Positions 45,209-54,118 are shown, numbered from the stretch's first letter. The stretch: DNA of 64,000 bases from Bradyrhizobium sp. (GCF_027307225.1 NZ_DAHUXJ010000048.1:1-64000); one strand, 5' to 3'. Made by a program: numbers and translations. Notes: a model not told the origin generated them from the letters alone.

Positions 45209-45573
45209 CGGTCACGATCTACCACAACCCCGACTCGCGCAACACGCTGGCCATGATCCGGCAGTCCGGACAGGAGCCGACCGTTATCGAGTACCTCAAG
45301 ACGCCGCCGACGCGAGACACCCTGAAGAGTCGGACTGCGAAGATGGGCATTACGATCCGGGCCCTGCTGCGCGAGAAGGGTACGCCCTATGCCGAACTCG
45401 GTCTCGCCGATCCGTCGCTGTCCGACGACGCACCGCTCGACGCCATGATGGCCCATCCGATGCGCCCGCTCGAAGCAAGGCCCGACCGCGATGCGGCGCC
45501 GGCGATGTCAGCGCCAATATGCGACATAGCCTCTGAGACTCGTGCCGCTAGTTCCTCAATAGAGGAACACTGA
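45205..45573 (+). pseudogene. arsC: Arsenate reductase ArsC, lacking its catalytic loop and C-terminus
   Basis: The frame starts at the ATGA overlap with acr3 and matches glutaredoxin-dependent ArsC up to about residue 85 (GTPYAELGLADPSLSDDAPL). Intact proteins begin with a HNP-x-CGTSRNTL motif, whose Cys is the catalytic arsenate-binding thiol. Here the text is TIYHNPDSRNTLAMIRQSG: Cys-Gly-Thr is missing, as if an in-frame nine-base deletion had occurred. After AHP (about 45460) the usual ILINRPIV...RLCRPSE end is absent and the sequence becomes unrelated, running over the stop of the convergent gene. The product should be inactive as an arsenate reductase. Confidence 0.8.
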
Positions 45574-45910
45574 AAAGAAGCAAGACGGCAATGTCAACTC
45601 CGACATTGAACCACACGCCAAACCAAGCGGAGGCCGCCGCTTCGACGGCGAGCCAAGCTGCGAGCCCGGTGAGTAGCGCTCGCTTCAGTTGCGCATCGTC
45701 TCGCTGAAACGCAATGCGGCCCGTCAAAAGGAGGGTCACGCCCCAGCCAACCATGATGGAGCCGTACAAAGCACTCTCCCATGGCAGCAGCACATCGCGC
45801 GGCATGAGCGCGGCAAATACGCTCAGCCCCCAGAAAACGAAGAGCAGGCCAAACAGGATCAAGATGATCGCGACGGCCCCAAACCACGCAGCGTTTCCTC
45901 GACCAATCAT
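45548..45910 (-). CDS. Small membrane protein with four predicted helices
   Basis: 120 residues, largely hydrophobic: about four transmembrane helices (FGAVAIILILFGLLFVFWGL, YGSIMVGWGVTLLLTGRIAF, LLTGLAAWLAVEAAASAWFG, VGVDIAVLLLFSVPLL). No family recognised. Its start is 79 bases from a perfect palindrome upstream of the divergent MarR gene, so MarR may control it. It is convergent with the damaged arsC, overlapping by 26 bases. Confidence 0.72.
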   Translation of the reverse strand: MIGRGNAAWFGAVAIILILFGLLFVFWGLSVFAALMPRDVLLPWESALYGSIMVGWGVTLLLTGRIAFQRDDAQLKRALLTGLAAWLAVEAAASAWFGVWFNVGVDIAVLLLFSVPLLRN

Positions 45911-45989
45911 GTGATTATGCCGGCTATGAGCCAGAAGGCAACATTCATAGGCGTTACTCGACCCGGTAGCCTTCCCCGCTGGGAATAAT

Positions 45990-46003
45990 GTAAGTATACT
46001 TAC
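45990..46003. promoter_or_regulatory. Perfect palindrome, probable MarR operator
   Basis: GTAAGTATACTTAC is a perfect 14-base palindrome ending five bases before the MarR start codon, in the gap between the MarR gene and the divergent membrane protein gene. MarR-family regulators bind such dyads and usually repress themselves and the divergent gene. Confidence 0.6.
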
Positions 46004-46008
46004 AAGCG

Positions 46009-46476
46009 ATGGATCGCGTCAAATTAAAGCTGGGCAAAGAGACGGAGACGATAGCCGGCTTCTTGCTATGGCAGGTGTCAAAGTTGTGGCAGCGCCAACT
46101 CACGCTGGCGCTGCGGGACCTGAACTTGCCGAGCACGCAAGCAGTAATCCTTGCGAACGTATTACGCCTCAGTGAAGAAGGCTTGCCTGTTACGCAGGCG
46201 CTGCTATCGAGAGCGACTAAGGTCGACCGTATGACTACCTCTCAGACGGTGCGGGCATTGGAGCGTAAGCGGCTAGTCTCCCGCCGAAACTCGAACGAGG
46301 ATTTGCGCACAAGCGAGGTCCAGCTCACCCCGCGCGGTCGCAAGAAAGCCTTTGCAGCCATCGCTCGCTTGGCGGCAGCCCACCAATTGTTCTTCAGGCC
46401 GCTCAGACGTGAAAAGCGTCAAATTGTGTCCTACTTGCAAAGGCTAATTCGGGCCAATGAGATAGCTGAATCGTAG
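46009..46476 (+). CDS. MarR-family transcriptional regulator
   Basis: 155 residues. A winged helix-turn-helix (about residues 35-110) contains LPSTQAVILANVLRLSEEGL, VTQALLSRATKVDRMTTSQT, VRALERKRLVSRRNSNEDLR and TSEVQLTPRGRKKAF, the usual MarR strings. Flanking helices would form the dimer interface. The palindrome just before its start codon suggests autoregulation and control of the divergent membrane protein. Inducer unknown. Confidence 0.9.
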   Translation: MDRVKLKLGKETETIAGFLLWQVSKLWQRQLTLALRDLNLPSTQAVILANVLRLSEEGLPVTQALLSRATKVDRMTTSQTVRALERKRLVSRRNSNEDLRTSEVQLTPRGRKKAFAAIARLAAAHQLFFRPLRREKRQIVSYLQRLIRANEIAES

Positions 46477-46726
46477 GCCTACCGCGAAATTCGTTGCTGC
46501 CGCTTTGGCTCCAAAGCTGAACTGACGACTTGTAACTTGGATTTCCGCTTTGTCTTCGCCACCCGACTTCCGAACGCACGTGGCCCATTTCTATTGTGTC
46601 AGAAGGGGACTCACGCGCCGCATCCGGCTTCAACGATCTGCTTGGCGCGTTGGCGGCCGGGCGACATAGCCGTCGGCAAGTAAGCTCCTAAAATGCCGAT
46701 GCGGCGTGCTGTCTTGTCATGGCCGC

Positions 46727-46834
46727 TCACTCCCCGGGGGCCCGCGCGGCCTCACTCAAGTCATCTCGTGCGTCCTTTATGATTGAGAAGGACGACTGCA
46801 GAAACAGAGCGGCAATGACGATCGCTACGACCAG
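46727..46834 (-). pseudogene. Relic of a cation diffusion facilitator (CDF) C-terminus
   Basis: A short minus-strand frame reads LVVAIVIAALFLQSSFSIIK then DARDDLSEAARAPGE and a stop at 46727. This resembles the end of CzcD-like CDF metal exporters. It has no start and no upstream homology beyond about 46834, and the cusA gene on the same strand ends 40 bases before it. It may be the remains of a metal exporter once part of the cus cluster. Confidence 0.45.
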
Positions 46835-46875
46835 GCTGCCCTTTCAATCGTCCGCAGCATTTCTGGCCATACACT

Positions 46876-49800
46876 TCATTCGGCAGACTCCGGGATTCGC
46901 AAGTTCGTCACGATCGTCTTCGTCTTCATCGGCGCGTCTGTCTTGTCCACAGGAGGCAACCCAAAGCCTTTTACCAGCCCGAAGATTGCCGGAATCACGA
47001 TCAGCGTCAGAAGCGCCGACGAGACCATTCCGCCGATCATCGGCACAGCGATCCGCTGCATGATTTCCGAGCCGGCGCCCGTGCTCCACATGATCGGCAA
47101 TAGAGCGGCCATGATGGCAACGACGGTCATCATCTTTGGCCGCACACGCTCCACCGCGCCTTCCATGATGGCGTCGTAGATGTCAGAGCGGGTCAAGGTC
47201 CGACCCTCCTCCTCTCGCTTCGCTCTGATCTTGGCCAACGCGTGATTGAGATAGATCAGCATCACGACGCCGGTTTCGGCGGCGACGCCGGCCAGCGCGA
47301 TGAAGCCAACCGCGACCGCGACCGAAAGGTTGAAGCCGAGCCACCACATCAGCCATAGCCCGCCAACCAGCGCGAACGGCAGCGACAGCATCACAATCAG
47401 AGTTTCGGTGACGGTGCGGAAGTTGAGATACAGCAGCAGGAAGATGATCAGCAGCGTCGCCGGCACGACCATCTTCAGCCGCGCCGCGGCCCGTTCCAGA
47501 TATTCGTACTGTCCACTCCAGACCACGTAGTAGCCGGGCGGGAACTGGATGCTGGCCTGGACCGCGCGCTGTGCGTCAGCGACGTAGCCACCGAGATCGC
47601 GATCGCGGATATCGACATAGATATATCCCGCAAGCTGCCCGTTTTCCGTCCGGATTGAGGTCGGCCCGCGCGTCAGTTGGACCGTCGCAACTTCTCCGAG
47701 CGGGACGGCCCCTCCCGCCGGCATGGGCACAAGGATGTCGCTTGCGATCTTCTTGGGATTGTCCCTGAGGTCACGGGGATAGCGCATATTGACCGTGAAG
47801 CGCTGGCGGCCTTCGACCGTCGTCGTGACTGTCTGTCCTCCGAGGGCAGTTGCAATCGTGTCCTGCACGTCCTGGACCATGATGCCGTAGCGCGCGAGCG
47901 CCAATCGGTCCGGGGTGATTTCGAGATAGTAGCCTCCGATGGCGCGCTCGGCGTAGGCGGACGAAGTCCCCGGCACCGCGCGCAGCACCTGTTCGATCTG
48001 CTTGCCGAGCCTGTCGATCTCGGCGAGATCGGTGCCGATCACCTTGACGCCCACGGGCGTCCGGATGCCGGTCGACAGCATATCGATGCGGGCCTTGATC
48101 GGCATCGTCCAGGCATTAGAGACGCCGGGGAATTGCAGCGCCTTGTCCATCTCGGCGGTCAGGCTGTCGATGGTGACGCCGGGCCGCCACTGCTCCTTCG
48201 GCTTGAGGTTGATGACCGTCTCGGACATCTCCATGGGCGCCGGATCGTTTGCCGTCTGGGCGCGCCCGGCCTTGCCAAAGACCGATGCGACTTCCGGAAA
48301 CGACTTGATGATCCGGTCCTGCGTCTGCAGCAGTTCGGCCGCCTTCGTGACCGATATGCCCGGCAGGGTCGTCGGCATATAGAGCAGCGTGCCCTCGTTC
48401 AGGTTCGGCATGAATTCGGTGCCAAGCTGCTTTGCGGGCCAGATCGTCACGGCAAGCGCGGCCATCGCGAGCAAGACCACCAGCGTTTTGGCGCGCAACA
48501 CGGCTCTGATCATCGGCCGGTAGATCCAGATCAGCAACCGATTGATCGGATTCCTGTGCTCGGGAATGATCCTGCCACGAACGAAGATCACCATCAGCGC
48601 AGGCACCAGCGTTACCGACAACAACGCGGCTGCGGCCATCGAGAAGGTTTTTGTAAAGGTGAGCGGACCGAACAGCCTCCCCTCCTGCGATTCCAGGGTG
48701 AAGATCGGCATGAACGAGACGGTGATGATCAGCAGGCTGAAGAACAGCGCCGGCCCGACCTCCGAGGCCGCGTCGATCAGGATCGCAATTCGCGATCGGC
48801 CAGGTTCGGCGCGCTCCATATGCTTGTGCGCGTTCTCGATCATGACGATCGCAGCGTCCACCATGGCGCCGATCGCAATCGCGATGCCGCCGAGGCTCAT
48901 GATCTTGGAGCCGATACCGAACAGTTTCATCGCACCGAACGCCATCAGCGCGCCCACCGGCAGCATCAGGATAGCGACCATCGCGCTGCGGACGTGCAGC
49001 AGGAATATGATGCAGACCAAAGCAACCACGAGGCTTTCCTCGACCAAGGTGTGCTTGAGCGTATCGATGGCGGCATAGATCAGGTTCGACCGGTCATAAA
49101 CCGGCACGATTTCGACCGACTTAGGCAGGCTAGTCGCGATCTCCTTGAATCGCTTCTTGACGTTGTTGATGACATCAAGCGCGTTCATTCCGAAGCGCTG
49201 CAACACGATGCCGCTGGCGACTTCTCCTTCGCCATTGAGCTCGGTGATGCCGCGCCGCTCGTCCGGACCGAGCTCGACGCGCGCCACGTCTTTCAGCAGA
49301 ACCGGCGTGCCGCCATCGTTCTTCAGCACGATGTTGCCGAGATCATTGATGCTCTTGATGTAACCCTTGCCGCGGATGACGTACTCGAACTCCGACAGCT
49401 CGACGGTGCGGCCGCCAACATCGGCGTTGCTGGCGCGGATCGCATCGCGCATCTTCTGCATGGTGATCCCGAGATCGCGCATCCGCTGCGGGTCGAGGAT
49501 CACGTTGTATTGCTTGACGAACCCGCCGACGCTGGCGACCTCTGCAACCCCTTCGGCCTTGGCGAGCGCGAATTTCAGATTCCAGTCCTGAATGGTCCTT
49601 GTGTCGGCGAGGTTCAGCTCCTTCGACATCACCGCATACTGGTAGACCCATCCAACGCCGGTCGCGTCGGGGCCGATCGTCGGGGTCACGCCGGCCGGCA
49701 ACCGAGAACTCGCGGCATTGAGGAATTCGAGGACGCGCGAGCGCGCCCAATAGATGTCGGTCCCGTCCTCGAAGATCACATAGACGAACGAGACGCCGAA

Positions 49801-50061
49801 AAACGAGAAGCCGCGTACTACCTTTGATTTCGGGACAGTGAGCATTGCCGTGGTCAGAGGATACGTGACCTGATCCTCGATCACCTGAGGTGCCTGGCCC
49901 GGATACTCCGTGTAGATGATGACCTGGGTGTCGGAGAGATCGGGAATGGCATCAAGCGGCAGGTGAACCAGCGCGTAGACGCCGGCTGCCGCCGCGAAGC
50001 CGGTGCCAAACAGCACCAGCAGCAGGTTGCGGGCCGACCAGGCGATGACGCGAGCGATCAT
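46876..50061 (-). CDS. cusA: CusA/CzcA-type heavy-metal efflux RND pump
   Basis: 1061 residues, about 12 membrane helices with two large periplasmic loops (VIAWSARNLLLVLFGTGFAA at the start). Typical HME-RND strings: LSDTQVIIYTEYPGQAPQVI, GVSFVYVIFEDGTDIYWARS, VDAAIVMIENAHKHME with the proton-relay Asp, DPAPMEMSETVINLKPKEQW (the Met-rich entry site of Cus pumps) and IDMLSTGIRTPVGVKVIG. Features favour copper/silver (CusA) over zinc/cobalt. Its ATG overlaps the cusB stop by four bases. No outer-membrane channel gene (cusC) lies within the window, so the pump must share one from elsewhere. Confidence 0.92.
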   Translation of the reverse strand: MIARVIAWSARNLLLVLFGTGFAAAAGVYALVHLPLDAIPDLSDTQVIIYTEYPGQAPQVIEDQVTYPLTTAMLTVPKSKVVRGFSFFGVSFVYVIFEDGTDIYWARSRVLEFLNAASSRLPAGVTPTIGPDATGVGWVYQYAVMSKELNLADTRTIQDWNLKFALAKAEGVAEVASVGGFVKQYNVILDPQRMRDLGITMQKMRDAIRASNADVGGRTVELSEFEYVIRGKGYIKSINDLGNIVLKNDGGTPVLLKDVARVELGPDERRGITELNGEGEVASGIVLQRFGMNALDVINNVKKRFKEIATSLPKSVEIVPVYDRSNLIYAAIDTLKHTLVEESLVVALVCIIFLLHVRSAMVAILMLPVGALMAFGAMKLFGIGSKIMSLGGIAIAIGAMVDAAIVMIENAHKHMERAEPGRSRIAILIDAASEVGPALFFSLLIITVSFMPIFTLESQEGRLFGPLTFTKTFSMAAAALLSVTLVPALMVIFVRGRIIPEHRNPINRLLIWIYRPMIRAVLRAKTLVVLLAMAALAVTIWPAKQLGTEFMPNLNEGTLLYMPTTLPGISVTKAAELLQTQDRIIKSFPEVASVFGKAGRAQTANDPAPMEMSETVINLKPKEQWRPGVTIDSLTAEMDKALQFPGVSNAWTMPIKARIDMLSTGIRTPVGVKVIGTDLAEIDRLGKQIEQVLRAVPGTSSAYAERAIGGYYLEITPDRLALARYGIMVQDVQDTIATALGGQTVTTTVEGRQRFTVNMRYPRDLRDNPKKIASDILVPMPAGGAVPLGEVATVQLTRGPTSIRTENGQLAGYIYVDIRDRDLGGYVADAQRAVQASIQFPPGYYVVWSGQYEYLERAAARLKMVVPATLLIIFLLLYLNFRTVTETLIVMLSLPFALVGGLWLMWWLGFNLSVAVAVGFIALAGVAAETGVVMLIYLNHALAKIRAKREEEGRTLTRSDIYDAIMEGAVERVRPKMMTVVAIMAALLPIMWSTGAGSEIMQRIAVPMIGGMVSSALLTLIVIPAIFGLVKGFGLPPVDKTDAPMKTKTIVTNLRIPESAE

Positions 50062-51503
50062 GGGCGTGCCTCCGTGCCGCCGACCGGTTCATTCGCTTGC
50101 GGACCGTTCGCCTCGGCAAACCCCTTCAATGCCGCCTTCAGATTGCTTTCGGCGTCGATCAGGAAATTCGCCGAAGTCACGACGGCTTCGCCTTCGGAAA
50201 GGCCTTGCGTGATCTCGACATAGCCGCCGCCACCGCGGCCGACCTTGACCTCGTGCGGCTCGAAGCGGCCTTCGCCCTTGTCGACCAGGACGACCTGACG
50301 CATGCCGCTGTCGAGCACGGCGCTTTCGGGCACAGCCAACACTGGATCCGGCGTTCCGGTCTCAATCTCAGCATCCACGTACATCTCCGGCCGCAGCACC
50401 TCATCAGGGTTGGGCACCTCAATCCGGATGCGTGCGGTCCGAGTCTGGGCGTTCAAATGCGGATAAATCAGAGAAACCTTCCCGGTGAACATGCGGCCGG
50501 GCAGCGGGCGCGGCCTGATGGTCACTTTCGCGCCGATGGTGACCTGGGCGAGATCGCGCTCGGCGACGTCGAGGAGGACCCAGACGAGTTGGTGATCGGC
50601 GATCCTGAACAGAACATCGCCCGGTGCGGCCCGCATCCCGTTCACCGCGTTGCGCTCCAGGATTTCACCATCCTGCGGCGCGAGCCAAGGAATCGAGAGC
50701 GAGATATCGCGCGTCCGTTCGAGTTCCCTGATGGCTGGCTCCGGTGTGGCGAGATTTTCCAATCTCCTGCGCGCACCCTTCAGCTCCTTTCCGGTGGCGC
50801 CTGCGTTGAGTGCGGAAAGATATTCGGCCGCAGCACTGGAAAGTGCAGGACTGTAGACGTTCATCAGAGGCTGGCCCTTGTGGACGTGATCGCCGGTCGT
50901 GACGTTGGCGACGCTTTCGACGAACCCCTCGAAACGCAGGGCGACCACCGAGACGCGCCGTTCGTCCAACTGGACGGTCCCTGGCGCCCGGATCACCGAC
51001 CTGATGGCTCGCCGCACGACTGGCTCGGATTTCGCGCCGGTGCGCTGAATCTTTCCCGGTGAGAGCTTCACTGACCCGTCGTCACTGTCTTCGCCCTCGT
51101 AGACCGGGATGTAGTCCATCCCCATCGAGTCCTTCTTTGGCACCGGCGAGGTGTCCGGCAGGCCCATGGGATTGCGGTAGTATTTGATTCTGCGTTCGGT
51201 CTTCGCCGCTGCACTCTTGTTTTCGGTTGGTGGTTCTTCGGGTTCGTCGAAACTCACATCGGCCCTCGCCGGCACGGCGCGCCAGTCGCGGCCATCCGGC
51301 GTCTTCTTCGGTGTAAGCGAGTAGAACGGTTTTCCGTCCGCGTCCTGATAGTAAACCGTCGCGCCGGCTTCAGCGGCTACCGCGAACGAAATCGCTGAAG
51401 GACTAAACGAAGTCCTGGCTCGCGGAAGCGCGCCCGCGATAAAGGCGGCTCCCGCCGCTGCGCAAACCGCAGCGACGGTGCCAATGATGACGGCGCGTTT
51501 CAT
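50058..51503 (-). CDS. cusB: CusB-type membrane fusion protein with a metal-binding domain
   Basis: 481 residues. An N-terminal membrane anchor (residues 4-25) leads into two Tyr/Pro-rich segments: YYQDADGKPFYSLTPKKTPD, then KYYRNPMGLPDTSPVPKKDS followed by MGMDYIPVY, the heavy-metal-binding domain of Cus/Czc fusion proteins. The barrel-sandwich and beta-barrel domains follow (VVALRFEGFVESVANVTTGD, VHKGQPLMNVYSPALSSAAA). It links CusA in the inner membrane to an outer channel and hands metal to the pump. It starts in an ATGA overlap with the upstream YtkA-like gene and ends in one with cusA. Confidence 0.92.
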   Translation of the reverse strand: MKRAVIIGTVAAVCAAAGAAFIAGALPRARTSFSPSAISFAVAAEAGATVYYQDADGKPFYSLTPKKTPDGRDWRAVPARADVSFDEPEEPPTENKSAAAKTERRIKYYRNPMGLPDTSPVPKKDSMGMDYIPVYEGEDSDDGSVKLSPGKIQRTGAKSEPVVRRAIRSVIRAPGTVQLDERRVSVVALRFEGFVESVANVTTGDHVHKGQPLMNVYSPALSSAAAEYLSALNAGATGKELKGARRRLENLATPEPAIRELERTRDISLSIPWLAPQDGEILERNAVNGMRAAPGDVLFRIADHQLVWVLLDVAERDLAQVTIGAKVTIRPRPLPGRMFTGKVSLIYPHLNAQTRTARIRIEVPNPDEVLRPEMYVDAEIETGTPDPVLAVPESAVLDSGMRQVVLVDKGEGRFEPHEVKVGRGGGGYVEITQGLSEGEAVVTSANFLIDAESNLKAALKGFAEANGPQANEPVGGTEARP

Positions 51504-51907
51504 TTCTGCGCCGTGATAACGAATTTGTTTTCGACGGTACCGATCTCACCCTGCACCTTGGCGCCGAGCGACAACTGCCACCGGCCGGCCATGCTGAAGG
51601 TGGCCTTGAACCGATAAGTGCCCGGCTCCGTCCCCGGCATGAGCGTAACCTTCGTTACCATCTCCTGCATGCCCTCAGGCGCCATGTCGAGACGGGAAGC
51701 GAAAATGACGGCATCCGGCACCGGCTTGCCCGTCTTCTTGTTGACCAGCCGGACGGTGATGATCTTGTCGGCGCCAGCCTGGACGGTTGGCTCAACGAGT
51801 TGGAATTCGTAGTCCTTGATGTCGGCGCGCGCGGGCTTTGGCGCGCCCCCGATCGAAAGGCCGATGAGTGCGGCGGCGAACGCGCCCGCAGCAGTGGTAG
51901 TCTTCAT
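51500..51907 (-). CDS. YtkA/FixH-like periplasmic protein of the cus operon
   Basis: 135 residues from the ATG at 51907 (GAGGAA eight bases before). A signal peptide ends at about residue 29. The mature part is a beta-sandwich of YtkA/FixH type: KDYEFQLVEPTVQAGADKII, TVRLVNKKTGKPVPDAVIFA, MAPEGMQEMVTKVTLMP and GTYRFKATFSMAGRWQLSLG. Such proteins often accompany copper or heavy-metal exporters and may bind metal in the periplasm. It is coupled to cusB by a four-base overlap. Confidence 0.82.
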   Translation of the reverse strand: MKTTTAAGAFAAALIGLSIGGAPKPARADIKDYEFQLVEPTVQAGADKIITVRLVNKKTGKPVPDAVIFASRLDMAPEGMQEMVTKVTLMPGTEPGTYRFKATFSMAGRWQLSLGAKVQGEIGTVENKFVITAQK

Positions 51908-52009
51908 GATGTCTGTTCCTCGAAACGTCTGATGGACCGCCGAAGCGGCATGCAATGACGCGCCCGGCATCAACGGCCGTGCGTCAACGATCCGGCGTTG
52001 AGGCGCCGG

Positions 52010-52372
52010 TCAGACGATGGTTCGAGGTGGTTGGTCCGGAGGATGTTCGCCGAGTCCGTCGATCAGCAAGTCGTCCGGCAAGGCGAAGACGCTGCGGTAG
52101 AAATAGCGATCTACCATCCCGCCGGAGGCGTCACGGTCCGGCAGTGTGATCGTCAGCATGCAGAGCGCAACCAGGGGACAGGATCCGCAGTCCTTCGCCT
52201 TCTGATCCTGCTGATTGGGGCAGCACGGCATGTCCTCCGACATCGACTGCATGTCATCGGTAACCGTCATAGACTGCGGCGCAGCCATCGCTGGCACCGA
52301 TAAGGGCGCGACAACAATCCCCGCCGCCACCGAGAGGGTGATTAGCCAGCTAAAGATCTTTCGCGGATCCAT
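52010..52372 (-). CDS. Small Cys/Met-rich periplasmic protein, first gene of the cus operon
   Basis: 120 residues from the ATG at 52372. After a signal peptide (ending near PAMA at residue 30) comes a Met-rich part (MTVTDDMQSMSEDM) and a Cys cluster, PCCPNQQDQKAKDCGSCPLV and ALC, then a Pro-rich acidic tail. Met- and Cys-rich small proteins like this occur at the head of rhizobial copper-efflux operons and are likely metal binders. It lies 102 bases upstream of the YtkA-like gene. The family has no formal function that I know of. Confidence 0.72.
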   Translation of the reverse strand: MDPRKIFSWLITLSVAAGIVVAPLSVPAMAAPQSMTVTDDMQSMSEDMPCCPNQQDQKAKDCGSCPLVALCMLTITLPDRDASGGMVDRYFYRSVFALPDDLLIDGLGEHPPDQPPRTIV

Positions 52373-53497
52373 GAGCCCTTTTCGCACGCCAGGAGGAACC
52401 GAGCAAATCATCGGTCAATCACGATTGCGCCAGATTCGTATGCGCGGCCACCATATGACGGTGGGCATGCGTTGGCAGGCGATCAACAGAGTGCGTACCG
52501 CCTACCGGTCGAGACATCAGGGGCCCCGTTCGGGCAGCCAGCCTTGCCGGCGTCCCCTTGGCGAGCTGCTGCAGGAGCCCGTGGAATTTCGCGCGATCGT
52601 CGAGACGGTTGGACGCCTGTGACTAGGCCCGGGATGCCAATCTTCAATCGCCTCGAAATCGGTCGAGTTTAACGGCCGAATCGGCTCGTCCGGTGGTACA
52701 CAGCGGTGGTCACAAAATGCGGCCGGGCTTTTAAGGAATCCTTGTTTTTCCGCGGAATTTGCGTATTCGAGGCGAGGGGGATGGGAGTCCCACTCTCTCT
52801 ACCAGGCCAAACTACTCGTGCGTATCCGATGTTCGAATCGACAGCAAAACCAACGAGCACGCTATTGCCGCCAGTTCTGTGATGTTGTTCGGGTAGGCTG
52901 CTGGCTATCTTCGCGGAAGAAGCCGAGGAGGATGGCGAAGCTTCTTCTCACCTTCGACTCTCGATGCCTTACAAGAGGCGCTGCTAAAGCTTCAGCCAGC
53001 CCGATAAACGAAAACTAACTTTTTAAAAAAGTGCCCGTCGCTCTGGCGGGTATTTTTTTGACCATTGTTTCATGGTGCAGTTGCTGAGCTTGATTGCTGA
53101 TGATGATCGAAGGGCGCGCAATTGAAAGCCTGCTTTTGCCAATTCATCGAATGGGGCAGCAGTGCTGGCTTGAAGAGCATCGCCGCCAGTCACATGTCAC
53201 AACGATCGGGGATCGTTGACCCGAGACTGGCAACGCACCTAACGGCCTCATTGAAGGTCGCCTGCGTCCAAATAAGAGCGAGCACGGGCTGCGTTCGACC
53301 ACCGCTCGACACAGTACCTCTACGCAAATGCAACGGCACGAGCCGTCGAGGGTCAACACCTTGGCGGCTTTTGCATGTGATCATGCGCACGAGAAAAACG
53401 GCCCCGCGCGGGCGGCGTGCCGAGGCCGCTTGTGTCGGAACCCCGGCTGGGGCACCTCGGGGTCGGTCAGCCGAAGGTTCTTGCACTCAGATATGAG
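52373..53497. other. Gene-poor stretch; tRNA-Ser-like fragment and a terminator
   Basis: No convincing gene in 1.1 kb. Near 52775-52815 is TTCGAGGCGAGGG... followed by GAGTCCCACTCTCTCTACCAG, which recalls the T-arm and acceptor 3' end of tRNA-Ser genes, but it is degenerate and has no 5' half. A plus-strand frame near 53180-53290 contains SLKVACVQIRAST, like a nitrilase-family N-terminus, and then loses resemblance. A hairpin terminator lies at 53032-53060. Confidence 0.35.
53032..53060 (+). terminator. Hairpin with T-run
   Basis: A short stem TGCCCG (53032-53037) pairs with CGGGTA (53047-53052, one G-T pair) and is followed by seven Ts. The gene it might serve is not clear; only a 28-codon frame (from 52932) precedes it. 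Confidence 0.5.
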
Positions 53498-53635
53498 TTA
53501 GACCGCCTTAACTTTCTTGGCCTTTTGCAGGCGCTTATTCTCAGCCTGAGAATTGCGGACAGCTTCGGCCAGCATCTCGCGCAGCTCGGCCTTGGTCTTT
53601 GCAGGTTCGCGCTTGGGAGGTTGCCATTGTGTCAT
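53498..53635 (-). CDS. Tiny basic helical protein
   Basis: 45 residues: MTQWQPPKREPAKTKAELRE, then a long charged helix (MLAEAVRNSQAENKRLQKAK) ending in KVKAV. This is a type of very small, Lys/Glu-rich protein widespread in Bradyrhizobium. A good CDS character and a complete start and stop support it. Function unknown; it may bind nucleic acid through its basic helix. Confidence 0.65.
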   Translation of the reverse strand: MTQWQPPKREPAKTKAELREMLAEAVRNSQAENKRLQKAKKVKAV

Positions 53636-53697
53636 GGACTATATGTGGGGATGCCGAAGGGCGAATTAAACCCCATCCGTCGCCGGGGCTAAACGCG

Positions 53698-53875
53698 TTA
53701 TTTGTCGTCGGACTTCGTTGCGTCCCTAGCAAAGCGCTCAGCCTTCAATCGTTCGTAATTTTTTCCGGAAGGCTTCCTGCGCCTTTTCGTATTCCGTTGC
53801 GATTGGTTTAGCGGCGCGCTGAGAAGTCCGTCCTGCGTCTCGTTGCGGAAAAGCCCTAATAATTTTGTCTCGCAT
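53698..53875 (-). pseudogene. Tiny rhizobial gene with a +1 shift in an A6 run
   Basis: A strong ribosome-binding site (GGAGG) precedes the ATG at 53875. The frame reads MRDKIIRAFPQRDAGRTSQR, AAKPIATEYEKAQEAFRK and then ends early at 53738 (KLRTIEG). Skipping one A in the run of six at about 53758-53763 continues it as NYERLKAERFARDATKSDDK with a stop at 53698, which reads like the natural C-terminus. Either a one-base insertion, a sequencing error, or slippage in the A-run would explain this. Confidence 0.6.
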
Positions 53876-54118
53876 AGATCACCTCCAAAAATTAGTGGCC
53901 AGTGAGATGACGGTAGCGCGGCAATGGTGCGCCTCAAGAAAACCTGCGGATTAAGCTTGCTGATTAGGTTTAATGTCGGGCGGAGACCGTCTTTGTCTGA
54001 TCGGACTTACGAGCCGCCAGGCGTACCGAGTTTCGAAACTGACCAAGCAGCGCTTTTTAAATTGCCCTCTTCCGGAATCGGAATAGCCTGCTGAACGCAG
54101 TTTTCTGAGGGCGGCGCG

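Noticed and set aside
47677..49827. A 716-codon plus-strand open frame inside cusA
   Set aside because: Antisense of cusA with His/Asp/Arg/Leu-rich shadow composition; cusA on the other strand is unmistakable.
53122..53496. Plus-strand frame with a nitrilase-like SLKVACVQIRAST string
   Set aside because: Only about a dozen residues resemble the family; the rest is Arg/Ser/Thr-rich and lacks catalytic residues. Too little for a pseudogene call.
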